This document shows positions 1 to 8,558 of a stretch of 39,730 nt of DNA, one piece after another. The first letter of the stretch is position 1, and every line of letters begins with the position of its first letter. Location: positions 1 through 39,730 of the forward strand of contig NZ_JANLNV010000076.1 of NCBI RefSeq assembly GCF_025465935.1, given 5' to 3'. Source of the stretch: Pseudomonas sp. 7P_10.2_Bac1. Lineage in GTDB: Bacteria > Pseudomonadota > Gammaproteobacteria > Pseudomonadales > Pseudomonadaceae. Under the pieces are notes generated by a model. That model had not been told where the DNA came from and did not search any database. It saw only the letters and a list, made by a program, of their open reading frames with translations. A program made the position numbers and the translations under genes.

Positions 1-700
1 GGGCAGCATCGTCACCGTGAAAAATGCGGCAGGTGTGACCGTTGGTACCGGCACTGTAGGCGCTGATGGTTCGTTTACTGCGACCCTCAACCCTGCACAA
101 AAAAATGGCGAGAGCCTCAACGTTACGCTGACCGACAAGGCCGGTAACGTGTCGGCAGCGGCGCCAGTGTTGGCGGGCGATACCACCGCACCGGCGGCGC
201 CGACTGAGCTTAAAGTCGGTCTCGATGGCTTGACGCTCACAGGTAAAGGCGAAGCAGGCAGCACCGTCACCGTGAAAAATGCGGCCGGTGTGCAAATCGG
301 TACCGGTCTTGTCGCAGCAGATGGCTCGTTTACAGCGGTGTTGATTGGGCCGCATAAAAACGGTGAAAACCTCACCGTTACCCTGACCGACAAGGCGGGC
401 AACGTGTCGGCAGCGGCGCCAGTGTTGGCGGGCGACACCACGCCACCGGCTGCCCCGACCAACCTTGCGTTGAGCGCGGATGGTGTGACGTTCAGCGGTA
501 AGGGCGAAGCGGGTAGCCAGGTGACCGTCAAAGACTACCTGGGGCAGACTATCGGTACAGGCACTGTCAATGCGCAGGGTAATTTCACGGTCACGCTGAA
601 CGCGCCACGCAGTACCGGTGAAACGCTCAACGTTACGCTCAAGGATGCCGCGCAGAACGAATCGTCGCCGGCAATCTATCTGGCGACTGATGCTGGCTTG
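1..700 (+). repeat. 255-bp tandem coding repeats (85-aa Ig-like domains)
   Basis: The motif around GTCACCGTGAAAAATGCGGC occurs near positions 10 and 265, and a diverged form occurs near 520, giving a 255-bp period. The first two units are nearly identical at the DNA level and the third has drifted. The array extends beyond the left edge, so the copy number is unknown. Confidence 0.9.
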
Positions 701-2806
701 CCGGGAACCTTGACGCCTAAAGCCTTCAACGATCTGGCAACGGCTGAGATAGTGATCAAACCGGTGACGAGCAACAAGCCGTTGAATGACATGACGGTCT
801 ATACGCTAGCCAGCGTAGGCGGAATTATCATTGCCGGTAACATCAAAGATATTCAGTTCTTTACTGTTGCCAGTGGTACGACCGGTACCTTGAACTTGAG
901 TTCGGGTTCTGCTGACTTCCTGAAATTGCTGGGGGGCGGGGTCAAGGCGACGCTTGAGGTGAGTGACGGCAAGGGCGGATGGCTGCCGGTTCAGCAGGGT
1001 TCCCTGGGGGGCGGTTTACTCGATTTGCTAGGGATATTCGGGTCCAGTGGCAGCGGGAAAGTTACAGGCCTATCTGCTGGAAATTATCGCTTCACGTTCG
1101 AGCTTGATATGGCGTTGGTCAAGGTGTTGTCCAGTGCAACGGCCAAGTTGAGCGTTACCCAAGAAAGCCTGACCGATTTCACGGCCGACACTGGGCCAGC
1201 GGTTAAAGGTAACGTGATCACCGACCTGGGCTTTGATGGAAAAACCGACGTTACGGGCACGGCCGGGCCTGCGAAGGTTCAGGTGATGGTCGACGGCAAG
1301 CTTGTCGATGCGGACGTTCCGACCGGGGCTGGGACCGTGTTGCAGGGTCAATATGGTCAGCTGACGATCTTTGCCAACGGCAGTTACTCGTACGTGGCAA
1401 ATGGCAATGCGGCCAATCTTGGCAAGGTTGATTCGTTTGAGTATCACCTGGTCAATGCGGCGGGCTCCTCAACAGCCACCTTGTATGTGCGCATTGATAG
1501 CGCAGACTCCGATTTCACGTGGAGCACGACCGACCCTTCGGCCCCCGGCATTATCGTTCCGGTTGCTAATGATGACGTGGGTTCTACAGCGATACGGTTG
1601 TCGCCTGAAGTCGGACCACAGGTTTCGGCTGGGGTGTTTACGTATGATCTGAAAGGCCTTGTCACTGGCACAGGATCCAATTCGGGTGCGGGCATCACGA
1701 TTGCTGCCAATACCAAGGGCGATCTTGCAGTTTCTGCGACATTCTCATCGGGAGCGCAGGGGCTGGGTGGCACAACCTTGACCCTGGAAAAATTCATCAA
1801 CGGGGCGTGGGCTGCAGTACCACAACAGAGCTTCTCAGCGATTTCCCATACCTTTAAAGACCTGGGTGAGGGCACTTATCGGGTAACTGCGTCGACCACT
1901 ATCTTGCTCTCACTGGGCAGTAAAGTGTCCATCGACCAAAAACTTACGCCTACCTACCTGGACAAGTTTGTTGTGGGTACGGTCACCCCGGCCACCGGCA
2001 ATGTGCTGTCCAGTACCTTGACCGGCCCCGACAAGCTGGGCTCGGCGCTGACCGTAATCAGTGTGCTGGACAAGGGTGTGTTCGTGAATGCCGGTGGCGA
2101 GGGCAAGGTGGTCGCGGGGGCATACGGAACGTTGACTCTGTTTGCCGATGGTAAATACACCTACACGCCGAATGCCGGCCTGACGGCGAGCAACGTGGGG
2201 CAGGTGGATCACTTCACCTACAAACTCACCTCGCCAACAGGCAACTCCGACACGGCTGAGTTGTATATCCGTCTTGACTCTCCAGACCGCGGGCTGGTCT
2301 GGGACGATGCCAACCCGGGCGCACCGGCCAAGACCGCCACATCGTTCGCCGCACTGGCCGTGGAGGAACATGTCGCCGCCGTCGACCATGTTGCTGATAC
2401 ACAGGAGCACGCTACGGGCGAGCACGGTGATCATGCAGTCGTTGCCGACACCGGCTTCACCCATCACGACAACGTCGCGGGGGCGGATGGGTTGCTGTGG
2501 GAAGGAGGGGATGCAGCTATCAACCTGACGGCGCTTATCGGCAAGGTCAGCGGGATCGACACGATCGACCTCAATCACGTCAGTGCAGTTGATCTGACAT
2601 TGAGCCTCGAAGACCTGGTGTCCATCACCGGGCCAGAGGCCGATCGGTTAGTGATTCAGGGCGATGATCAGGACAGTGTTCACCTCACTGGCAATTGGTC
2701 ATCGGGACTCACTCAAGTCGATAACGGTCTGGAATACGTGATCTACACTAGCCAGGAAGATCAGAACCATCAGCTGTGGATCCAGAATGGTATCAACGTG
2801 GTTTGA
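2..2806 (+). CDS. BapA/Bap/LapF-type giant surface adhesin, C-terminal part (5' end outside window)
   Basis: The reading frame is open from the window edge, so only the last ~934 residues are present. It begins inside 85-residue Ig-like tandem repeats (255-nt period: about 1-255, 256-510 and a divergent copy from 511) with signatures such as GTGxVxADGSFT, VTLTDKAGNVS and APVLAGDTT. Two divergent ~270-residue modules follow (about 704-1580 and 1580-2330). Each is a beta-rich segment ending in a VCBS-like stretch (YGxLTxFAxGxYxY, then DxFxYxL). Next come a His/Asp/Glu-rich linker (2360-2480) and a C-terminal region (DGLLWEGGDAAINLTAL onward) like that of BapA/LapF adhesins, presumably holding the type I secretion signal. 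No RTX GGxGxD nonapeptides are visible. Adhesins of this class are exported to the cell surface and mediate attachment and biofilm cohesion. The dedicated secretion genes directly downstream, and the absence of lapD/lapG here, fit a LapF-like rather than LapA-like locus. Confidence 0.9.
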   Translation, partial: GSIVTVKNAAGVTVGTGTVGADGSFTATLNPAQKNGESLNVTLTDKAGNVSAAAPVLAGDTTAPAAPTELKVGLDGLTLTGKGEAGSTVTVKNAAGVQIGTGLVAADGSFTAVLIGPHKNGENLTVTLTDKAGNVSAAAPVLAGDTTPPAAPTNLALSADGVTFSGKGEAGSQVTVKDYLGQTIGTGTVNAQGNFTVTLNAPRSTGETLNVTLKDAAQNESSPAIYLATDAGLPGTLTPKAFNDLATAEIVIKPVTSNKPLNDMTVYTLASVGGIIIAGNIKDIQFFTVASGTTGTLNLSSGSADFLKLLGGGVKATLEVSDGKGGWLPVQQGSLGGGLLDLLGIFGSSGSGKVTGLSAGNYRFTFELDMALVKVLSSATAKLSVTQESLTDFTADTGPAVKGNVITDLGFDGKTDVTGTAGPAKVQVMVDGKLVDADVPTGAGTVLQGQYGQLTIFANGSYSYVANGNAANLGKVDSFEYHLVNAAGSSTATLYVRIDSADSDFTWSTTDPSAPGIIVPVANDDVGSTAIRLSPEVGPQVSAGVFTYDLKGLVTGTGSNSGAGITIAANTKGDLAVSATFSSGAQGLGGTTLTLEKFINGAWAAVPQQSFSAISHTFKDLGEGTYRVTASTTILLSLGSKVSIDQKLTPTYLDKFVVGTVTPATGNVLSSTLTGPDKLGSALTVISVLDKGVFVNAGGEGKVVAGAYGTLTLFADGKYTYTPNAGLTASNVGQVDHFTYKLTSPTGNSDTAELYIRLDSPDRGLVWDDANPGAPAKTATSFAALAVEEHVAAVDHVADTQEHATGEHGDHAVVADTGFTHHDNVAGADGLLWEGGDAAINLTALIGKVSGIDTIDLNHVSAVDLTLSLEDLVSITGPEADRLVIQGDDQDSVHLTGNWSSGLTQVDNGLEYVIYTSQEDQNHQLWIQNGINVV

Positions 2807-2817
2807 TCGATGACGTT

Positions 2818-2845
2818 TTAGCCGGGCCGAAAGGCCCGGCTTTGT
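2818..2845 (+). terminator. Intrinsic terminator after the adhesin gene
   Basis: A perfect 8-bp stem GCCGGGCC / GGCCCGGC with a GAAA tetraloop (2821-2840) is followed by TTTGTGT. It lies 14 nt after the adhesin stop codon. It would end most adhesin transcripts, so the transporter genes behind it depend on read-through or on their own promoter in 2846-2995. Confidence 0.8.
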
Positions 2846-2995
2846 GTACTAACGGTATTGCGATGATGGATCGTTGCAGAAGCTGAGTAATGGTTCGTTG
2901 TTGTGGGCACACCTGAATCAGGGTGCCTGAGATACCCCAATGCTGTTTCGCTGAGTGGCCTGTACTGCAGGAGTAACACTCATCTGGGGGCTGGA

Positions 2996-4444
2996 TTGAG
3001 GCAAAAAAGACGAAAACAACATCTGCCTGTTGTGATGTTGGCAGCTGCGCTGGTGCCGCTGTCAATTGAACCCATCATGGCAAAATCGTTTTACGATGAT
3101 CCACAAAGCGTCAACATAATCAGCCCGAGTCAATTGGGCACGAATTTACCCGGTGGACCCATGGGCGTCAGTGCCCCGGTCCCGCCGGAGCGAGTGGTCC
3201 CGGCCACCCTGGACCTGACCGGCGCGGTGCAACGTGTCGTGGAATGGCACCCGGCAATTGCCGAAGCCATCGGCAGGCTTTATCAGCAAAATCAGAACGT
3301 GGTCATTGCCCGTTCCGGTTACTACCCGCAAATCAGCGGGGGCATACGTTCAGGCTACGACAGTGGCTTGAACGGCAGTGGCGAAAGCCAGGCTTTTACC
3401 TTGTCGATGTCACAAATGCTGTATGACTTCGGCAAGGTTTCCAGCACGGTGGACAGCGCGCTGGCCAGGGTCAGCGGCAGCCAGGCAGCGATCCTGCTGG
3501 CGGTCGACGACGTGACCCGGGACACCTCGTTTGCCGTGATTGAGCTACAACGCGCGCAAATCATGGTGGTGCTGGCCCGCGAGCAGGTTGAAGGCCTTTC
3601 GGCGATTGCCGAGCTGGCCAAAAAGCGCAGCGACATGGGCGCCAGCACGCGCTCTGATTTGATTCAGGCGCGGTCACGGGTCGAGGCGGCTGTGGCGACC
3701 CAGCTGCAATACACCGCGCAATTGAACCGTTGGCGCGGCTCCTTGGGCAGCTTGCTCGGCTCCCAGGTCCCTGTGAGCGTCACCAAGGGCTTTCCCGACA
3801 GTCTGGAACATTCCTGCCAGGGGGTGGTTCCCGATGAGGCCGTCACGCCATCGTTACTGATCGCCCAGTCGCAGCAGCTCGATGCAGTGGCGCAAATCGC
3901 CAATGCCAAGGCTGAAGCGCTGCCCACGCTGTCTCTGGACCCGGAGTTGACTCAGTACCTGGACAGCAACGACAACAATGTACAGAACGGCCGCGACCGG
4001 ACGCGTTACGGGGTGTTCCTGAACGTCAAAATGCCGATCTATCAGGGCGGCGCCATCAACGCTCGCAAGGCTTCTGCCGAACAGGCCTTGCGCACAGCAC
4101 AGTCGGCCAACGACGCGGCGCGCCTTGCCGTCCGCCAGGGTTTGCTTGAGGCCCGGGATCAGATCACAAGCCTCACCCAGCGCCTCTCAACCCTGGATTT
4201 TCGCGAACGCAGCATCTCTGAAACCCGCGATCTTTATCGCCAGCAGTACCTTGAACTGGGCACTCGACCGTTGCTGGATTTGCTCAATGCCGAGCAGGAA
4301 ATCCACCAGGCACGCATGGACCGCGAGAACACCGCGGCCGATCTGCGGCGCCTGAAGATTGATTGCCTCTACAACACCGGCGGATTGCGCACAGCCTTCC
4401 ACTTGGATAACAGCTCGATACAAGGCGTGGAGATCCGACCATGA
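2996..4444 (+). CDS. TolC-family outer membrane protein of the type I secretion system (LapH/LapE-like)
   Basis: The 482-residue product is the outer membrane channel for export of the adhesin. It has the heptad-rich, periodic helical composition of TolC proteins (for example LARVSGSQAAILLAVDDVTR and the repeat-like second half near ARLAVRQGLLEARDQITSL). I place the start at TTG 2996, preceded by GGGGG. This gives a basic n-region, a hydrophobic core and a cleavage-like site (IEPIMAKS), which is a convincing signal peptide. The frame is open upstream to a GTG at 2903, and an ATG at 3035 would truncate the signal, so the start is uncertain. The stop overlaps the next start by ATGA (4441-4444), indicating translational coupling with the ABC transporter gene. 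Confidence 0.88.
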   Translation: MRQKRRKQHLPVVMLAAALVPLSIEPIMAKSFYDDPQSVNIISPSQLGTNLPGGPMGVSAPVPPERVVPATLDLTGAVQRVVEWHPAIAEAIGRLYQQNQNVVIARSGYYPQISGGIRSGYDSGLNGSGESQAFTLSMSQMLYDFGKVSSTVDSALARVSGSQAAILLAVDDVTRDTSFAVIELQRAQIMVVLAREQVEGLSAIAELAKKRSDMGASTRSDLIQARSRVEAAVATQLQYTAQLNRWRGSLGSLLGSQVPVSVTKGFPDSLEHSCQGVVPDEAVTPSLLIAQSQQLDAVAQIANAKAEALPTLSLDPELTQYLDSNDNNVQNGRDRTRYGVFLNVKMPIYQGGAINARKASAEQALRTAQSANDAARLAVRQGLLEARDQITSLTQRLSTLDFRERSISETRDLYRQQYLELGTRPLLDLLNAEQEIHQARMDRENTAADLRRLKIDCLYNTGGLRTAFHLDNSSIQGVEIRP

Positions 4445-6636
4445 ACGATGCCGTGATGCTTGAGGCTGATACGCAAGGCACTGAACAGCCCGCCGAGGCA
4501 CCGCTCAACCCATCGGCCACGCTGGATTATGAAGTCTGGCTGGAGGCGATCTTAATGGTCGCCCGGCACTACCGCCTGGAGTGCTCGGCACAAAGTGTGC
4601 GGCTAGCCGTGCAGTGGACCGAAGGCGTCGTCGTGGAAGATGTAATACGCCAAATGGCCCGTCAGGCGGGTTTGAGCAGCGTGATTGTGGACTTTACCTC
4701 CTCGACCCTGCTGCAACGGCAAATGCCGCTGGTGCTGCAGTTCGATGATGGCCAGGTGGGCGTGCTGCAAACCGTCGGTGATAACGATGACTTGGGCATC
4801 GCCTATAGCGGCGACGGCGGCCTGCAGAGCCGCATCACGCGTCAGGAGCTGGTCGAGCATGCACGCAAAACCCTGATTCTTCGCCCCCTGCGCGCGGTGC
4901 GCGATGCGCGGGTCGACGACTACATCAAGACCTACGATAAAGACTGGTTCACAAGCATCGTGCTGCGCGACTTGCGGCCGTACAGCTACGTCATGCTGGC
5001 GTCGTTGGTGACCAGTGTGCTGGGGTTGGCGGGGGTGCTGTTTTCGATGCAGGTCTACGACCGGGTGATTCCGGCCGAGTCGATGCCCACGCTGTATGTA
5101 TTGTTCGGTGGCGTAGCGCTGGCACTGGTGTTTGATCTGATCATGCGCATGACCCGGGTGCGGATCACCGACATGCTTGGCAAGCGCGCCGACATGCGCG
5201 TGTCCGATCTGGTATTCGGGCACGCGATCCGTCTGCGCAACAGCGTGCGCCCGCGGTCTACCGGCTCGTTTATTTCGCAACTCAAGGAGCTGGAACAAGT
5301 ACGGGATTTGATCACCTCCAGCACCGCGACAGCCTTGGCCGACTTACCATTCTTCCTGCTGTTTTTAGTGATCTTCTGGTTTATCGCCGGGCCTTTGGTG
5401 GCCATTCCTGTGGTGGCTCTGTTTTTCATGGTGGTGCCGGGCCTGTTGTCACAACGCAAGCTGGCCCGACTTGCGAATCTGTCGATGCGTGAAAGCTCGT
5501 TGCGCAGCGCCATGCTGGTCGAAACCGTTCAGGGGCTTGATGACGTTAAATCGCTGCAGGCCGAGCAGCGTTTTCAACAGCAGTGGAACCAGTACAACGC
5601 CAGTTGTGCCGATGCCAACTTGAAACTGCGCATGCTGACCAACTCCTTGATGTCGTGGAGTAACACCGTGCAGGGCTCGGTGTTTGCCGTGGTGGTGGTC
5701 TTCGGCGCACCCATGGTGATGGCCAGCGACATGACCACCGGCAGCCTGGTGGCTGCATCGATCCTGTCCTCGCGCATGATGGCGCCGATGGCCCAGCTCA
5801 CTCAGATACTGACTCGGTGGCAGCAGGCCAAAGTGGCGCTGCAAAGCCTGAACCGCATCATGGAATTGCCCGTGGACCATGCCGAAGGCAGCAAACGTGT
5901 GCATTTGCCCGTGGTGCGCGGGGATTATGTACTCAACCAGGCGGCGTTCCAGTACGCCGATGACTCGCCAGCCCCCGCGCTGGTAGTGGCCGATTTGAAG
6001 ATCCGCCCGGGTGAGCGCATTGCTGTGTTGGGGCGCAATGGCGCGGGCAAGTCGACCTTGCTTCAGGCATTGGCCGGGATGATGGATTTGCAGGCAGGTA
6101 GCATCAGCCTGGACGGCGTGGCGCTGGGGCAGATAGACCCGGCTGACGTGCGGCGGGACGTTGGGCTGCTGACCCAAAACTCGCGGCTGTTCCACGGCAC
6201 TCTGCGCGACAACCTGATCATGGGCGCGCCGCACGCCAGCGACGCAGAAATCCTCCAGGCCCTGACACTGACTGGAGCGGCGGAGTTTGTCGCCAAGTTT
6301 GCCAGCGGCATGGACCATCTGATTCTCGAGGGCGGCCTGGGGCTTTCCGGGGGGCAGCGGCAGGCGCTGCTGCTGTCGCGACTGATGATTCGCCAGCCGC
6401 ATATCGTGCTGCTGGACGAACCCACGGCCTCGTTGGATGAAGCGAGCGAGCGCCACCTGATCAACAACCTCAACCAGTGGGCGGCCCATCGCACGTTGGT
6501 CATCGCCACCCACCGCATGAGTGTGCTGAGCCTGGTGAACCGGATCATCGTCGTGGACAACGGCCGGATTGTGGTGGATGACACCAAAGAAAACGCCATC
6601 GCGCGGCTTTCAAAACCCCAAAAGGCGACGCAATGA
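4441..6636 (+). CDS. Type I secretion ABC transporter, permease/ATPase (LapI/LapB-like)
   Basis: The 731-residue inner membrane exporter is built as an N-terminal C39-peptidase-like domain (about 25-150), a transmembrane region (about 175-470) and a nucleotide-binding domain (about 490-720). The catalytic Cys expected in a true C39 protease is absent (the region reads YEVWLEAILMVARHY). It is therefore the non-cleaving type that recognises large substrates such as RTX toxins and adhesins. Visible ATPase motifs are Walker A GRNGAGKST (about 531), signature LSGGQ (about 635), Walker B IVLLDEPTASLD (about 650-662) and the H-loop ATHR. ATG 4441 overlaps the upstream stop. It should form a tripartite complex with the adjacent TolC-like and HlyD-like proteins. 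Confidence 0.93.
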   Translation: MNDAVMLEADTQGTEQPAEAPLNPSATLDYEVWLEAILMVARHYRLECSAQSVRLAVQWTEGVVVEDVIRQMARQAGLSSVIVDFTSSTLLQRQMPLVLQFDDGQVGVLQTVGDNDDLGIAYSGDGGLQSRITRQELVEHARKTLILRPLRAVRDARVDDYIKTYDKDWFTSIVLRDLRPYSYVMLASLVTSVLGLAGVLFSMQVYDRVIPAESMPTLYVLFGGVALALVFDLIMRMTRVRITDMLGKRADMRVSDLVFGHAIRLRNSVRPRSTGSFISQLKELEQVRDLITSSTATALADLPFFLLFLVIFWFIAGPLVAIPVVALFFMVVPGLLSQRKLARLANLSMRESSLRSAMLVETVQGLDDVKSLQAEQRFQQQWNQYNASCADANLKLRMLTNSLMSWSNTVQGSVFAVVVVFGAPMVMASDMTTGSLVAASILSSRMMAPMAQLTQILTRWQQAKVALQSLNRIMELPVDHAEGSKRVHLPVVRGDYVLNQAAFQYADDSPAPALVVADLKIRPGERIAVLGRNGAGKSTLLQALAGMMDLQAGSISLDGVALGQIDPADVRRDVGLLTQNSRLFHGTLRDNLIMGAPHASDAEILQALTLTGAAEFVAKFASGMDHLILEGGLGLSGGQRQALLLSRLMIRQPHIVLLDEPTASLDEASERHLINNLNQWAAHRTLVIATHRMSVLSLVNRIIVVDNGRIVVDDTKENAIARLSKPQKATQ

Positions 6637-6678
6637 ACATGACGCCCACACAGCTGGCTGGGCTTGAGGACTTCGTGC

Positions 6679-7920
6679 ATGAACAACGATAACGCGTCGC
6701 CGGGAACTGAACGGCATAAAAAGATCCCGTTGCTGGCTCCTGAAGATGAGAGCACTCAGCCGTATCACGATGGGGTCGACGATCACACCGTGGTGCGCTC
6801 GACACGGGTGGTCGGGTATGTGTGCCTGATGCTGCTCGCGTTTGGTGTCTGGGCCTACCTGTTTGAAGTGGATGAGGTTTCCAACGGGACCGGCAAAGTC
6901 ATTCCGACGTCCCGTGAGCAGATTATCCAGTCGCTGGAAGGCGGGATCGTGACCGAGCTGAATGTGAGTGAGGGCGATATCGTCAAGAGCGGGCAGGTTT
7001 TGGCCAGGCTCGACCCGACCAAAACCGAGTCCAACTTCGATGAAAGTGCCGCCAAATACCGAGCGGCGCTGGCCAGCGTGGTGCGCCTGCAGGCAGAGGT
7101 GAACAACAAGCCGCTGGAGTTTCCCGCTGAGTTGCAGGGCTATCCGGCGTTGATTCGTGCAGAGACCGATTTGTACACCACGCGGCGCAAGGGGCTGGAT
7201 GAGTCGTTGGCCGGGGTGCGCTCGTCATTGGCGCTGGTGCGCAGTGAGCTGGAAATTACCGAAAACCTGGCCAAGGTCGGGGCTGCCAGTAACGTAGAAG
7301 TGCTGCGTCTCAAGCGGCAAAAGGCGGAGCTGGAGTTGAAACTGACCCAGGCGCGTTCGGACTACATGGTGCATGCGGGGGAGGAGTTGGCCAAGGCCAA
7401 CGCTGATGTCGAGACACTGTCGTCGGTGATGCGCGGTCGCTCCGATTCGGTCACCCGCCTGACCCTGCGCTCGCCGGTGCGCGGGATCGTCAAGGGCATT
7501 GAAGTCACCACCATTGGCGGGGTTATCCCGCCCAATGGTCGACTGATGCAGATCGTGCCGCTGGATGAGCAACTGCTGATCGAAGCGCGGGTCTCGCCGC
7601 GTGACATCGCCTTTATCCACCCCGATCAAGCTGCCAAAGTCAAAATCACCGCCTACGACTACGCCATCTACGGCGGAATGGACGGCAAAGTCGTGACCAT
7701 CTCCCCTGACACCATTCAGGACGAGGTCAAGCCGGAGGTGTTCTATTACCGCGTGTTTATCCGCACGGATGCCGACGTATTGAGAAACAAGGCCGGGAAA
7801 ACCTTCTCGATTGTGCCTGGGATGATCGCCTCGGTAGACATCAAGACCGGGCGCAAAACCGTACTCGACTACTTGATCAAGCCAATGAATCGGGCGCGAG
7901 AGGCGTTACGGGAGCGCTAG
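6679..7920 (+). CDS. HlyD-family periplasmic adaptor of the type I secretion system (LapJ/LapC-like)
   Basis: The 413-residue membrane fusion protein bridges the ABC transporter and the outer membrane channel. It has a cytoplasmic N-terminus, one transmembrane segment (about 36-56), a biotinyl/lipoyl-like half-motif (SLEGGIVTELNVSEGDIVKSGQ), a long coiled-coil hairpin (about 110-260), the second lipoyl half (LRSPVRGIVKGIEVTTIGGV) and a C-terminal beta-barrel ending in GMIASVDIKTGRKTVLDYL, typical of HlyD. I chose ATG 6679 because GAGGA lies 8 nt upstream. An in-frame TTG at 6664 is less likely. It begins 42 nt after the ABC gene and closes the adhesin secretion operon. Confidence 0.92.
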   Translation: MNNDNASPGTERHKKIPLLAPEDESTQPYHDGVDDHTVVRSTRVVGYVCLMLLAFGVWAYLFEVDEVSNGTGKVIPTSREQIIQSLEGGIVTELNVSEGDIVKSGQVLARLDPTKTESNFDESAAKYRAALASVVRLQAEVNNKPLEFPAELQGYPALIRAETDLYTTRRKGLDESLAGVRSSLALVRSELEITENLAKVGAASNVEVLRLKRQKAELELKLTQARSDYMVHAGEELAKANADVETLSSVMRGRSDSVTRLTLRSPVRGIVKGIEVTTIGGVIPPNGRLMQIVPLDEQLLIEARVSPRDIAFIHPDQAAKVKITAYDYAIYGGMDGKVVTISPDTIQDEVKPEVFYYRVFIRTDADVLRNKAGKTFSIVPGMIASVDIKTGRKTVLDYLIKPMNRAREALRER

Positions 7921-7939
7921 GCGATGGCTGACCCACGGG

Positions 7940-7959
7940 TGCCCCAGTGTTCCGGGGCA
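7940..7959 (+). terminator. Possible weak terminator hairpin after the adaptor gene
   Basis: A TGCCCC / GGGGCA stem lies 20 nt past the stop codon. It has no following T-run (TTCCTGG), so it may be only an mRNA 3'-end stabiliser. Confidence 0.35.
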
Positions 7960-8060
7960 TTCCTGGATCAACTTCAAAAAAACTTTTAAATAAGTAATAC
8001 GTTTAGCGCATGTAAAGAGTATTAATGAGTTAATGCTAAAGTATTAGTCCTATTTAAATA

Positions 8061-8261
8061 TCAGGCATGGGTTGACGAATCTAGTTTTTCCCGGGTGCCC
8101 GGCATGTTAATAGTTTTGTTTTCATGTTGGTTAAGATGGTCTCTTATTAGCTTTCTGATGACTTGAGAGATAGTGAGGTCTGTTTCTTCAGACAGAATCT
8201 CCAGCTTTTGCTTGGTCGAAGAATCAATAAGAATGGTGAGACGCGTTGTTTTATCAGGCAT
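8061..8261 (-). CDS. Small ribbon-helix-helix (CopG/Arc-type) protein, putative DNA-binding regulator
   Basis: The start is the ATG at 8261, because CAAGGAG sits 8 nt ahead of it. The frame is open further upstream to 8408, but that extension does not look coding. The 66-residue product has a ribbon-helix-helix pattern: a basic/hydrophobic strand (TTRLTILIDSSTKQKLEIL), then helices EETDLTISQVIRKLIRDHL. The tail from about residue 47 is polar and probably disordered. Such proteins usually bind operators as dimers and act as autoregulated repressors or antitoxins. No toxin gene is visible next to it. It sits convergent to the secretion operon in an AT-rich gap unlike the surrounding sequence, so horizontal acquisition or a role in controlling the adhesin locus are both open. 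The target is unknown. Confidence 0.7.
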   Translation of the reverse strand: MPDKTTRLTILIDSSTKQKLEILSEETDLTISQVIRKLIRDHLNQHENKTINMPGTREKLDSSTHA

Positions 8262-8558
8262 TTTCTGACTCCTTGTATCGTGCGCGGTATCGACTGCCGC
8301 GTGCAGCAATATGAAAACTGACCGGGACTTAACATAGTCCATTGGCGATGTAATATCACCTCTGAAATGTCGATTCCAACCATTTTGTTTTCTTGAATTG
8401 CTCGTCAATGAAGAACTTGGCGGTCATTTGCCAAACGGCTCGCGAAGAGGCAAGTGTACTGTTTTATTGACTGTTTGATATTAGGTCTAAAGTGCGCCGA
8501 GGACCCATAGGGCTTCATACTCTTTGGGTATAAGCCCTATGAATATTAGGGATGACGG
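8262..8558. other. AT-rich intergenic stretch upstream of the RHH gene and downstream of the SDR gene
   Basis: No convincing gene is seen. It must hold the minus-strand promoter of the RHH gene. CTGC-N5-GCAG (8294-8306) is a possible operator half-site pair, but only 4 bp are symmetric. A long hairpin lies at 8506-8541 (separate entry). Confidence 0.5.
8506..8541 (-). terminator. Long stem-loop downstream of the SDR gene
   Basis: CATAGGGCTTCATAC (8506-8520) pairs with GTATAAGCCCTATG (8528-8541) with a single bulged C and a 7-nt loop. It lies 18 nt beyond the SDR stop on the minus strand. Neither strand has a T-run, so termination would be Rho-dependent, or the hairpin may protect the 3' end. 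Confidence 0.5.

Noticed and set aside
1..700. Periodic repeats considered as a CRISPR or satellite array
   Set aside because: The 255-bp period keeps the reading frame and encodes Ig-like domains. There are no spacers.
8061..8261. Toxin-antitoxin pair with the RHH protein as antitoxin
   Set aside because: No second small ORF with a ribosome site lies next to it on the same strand.
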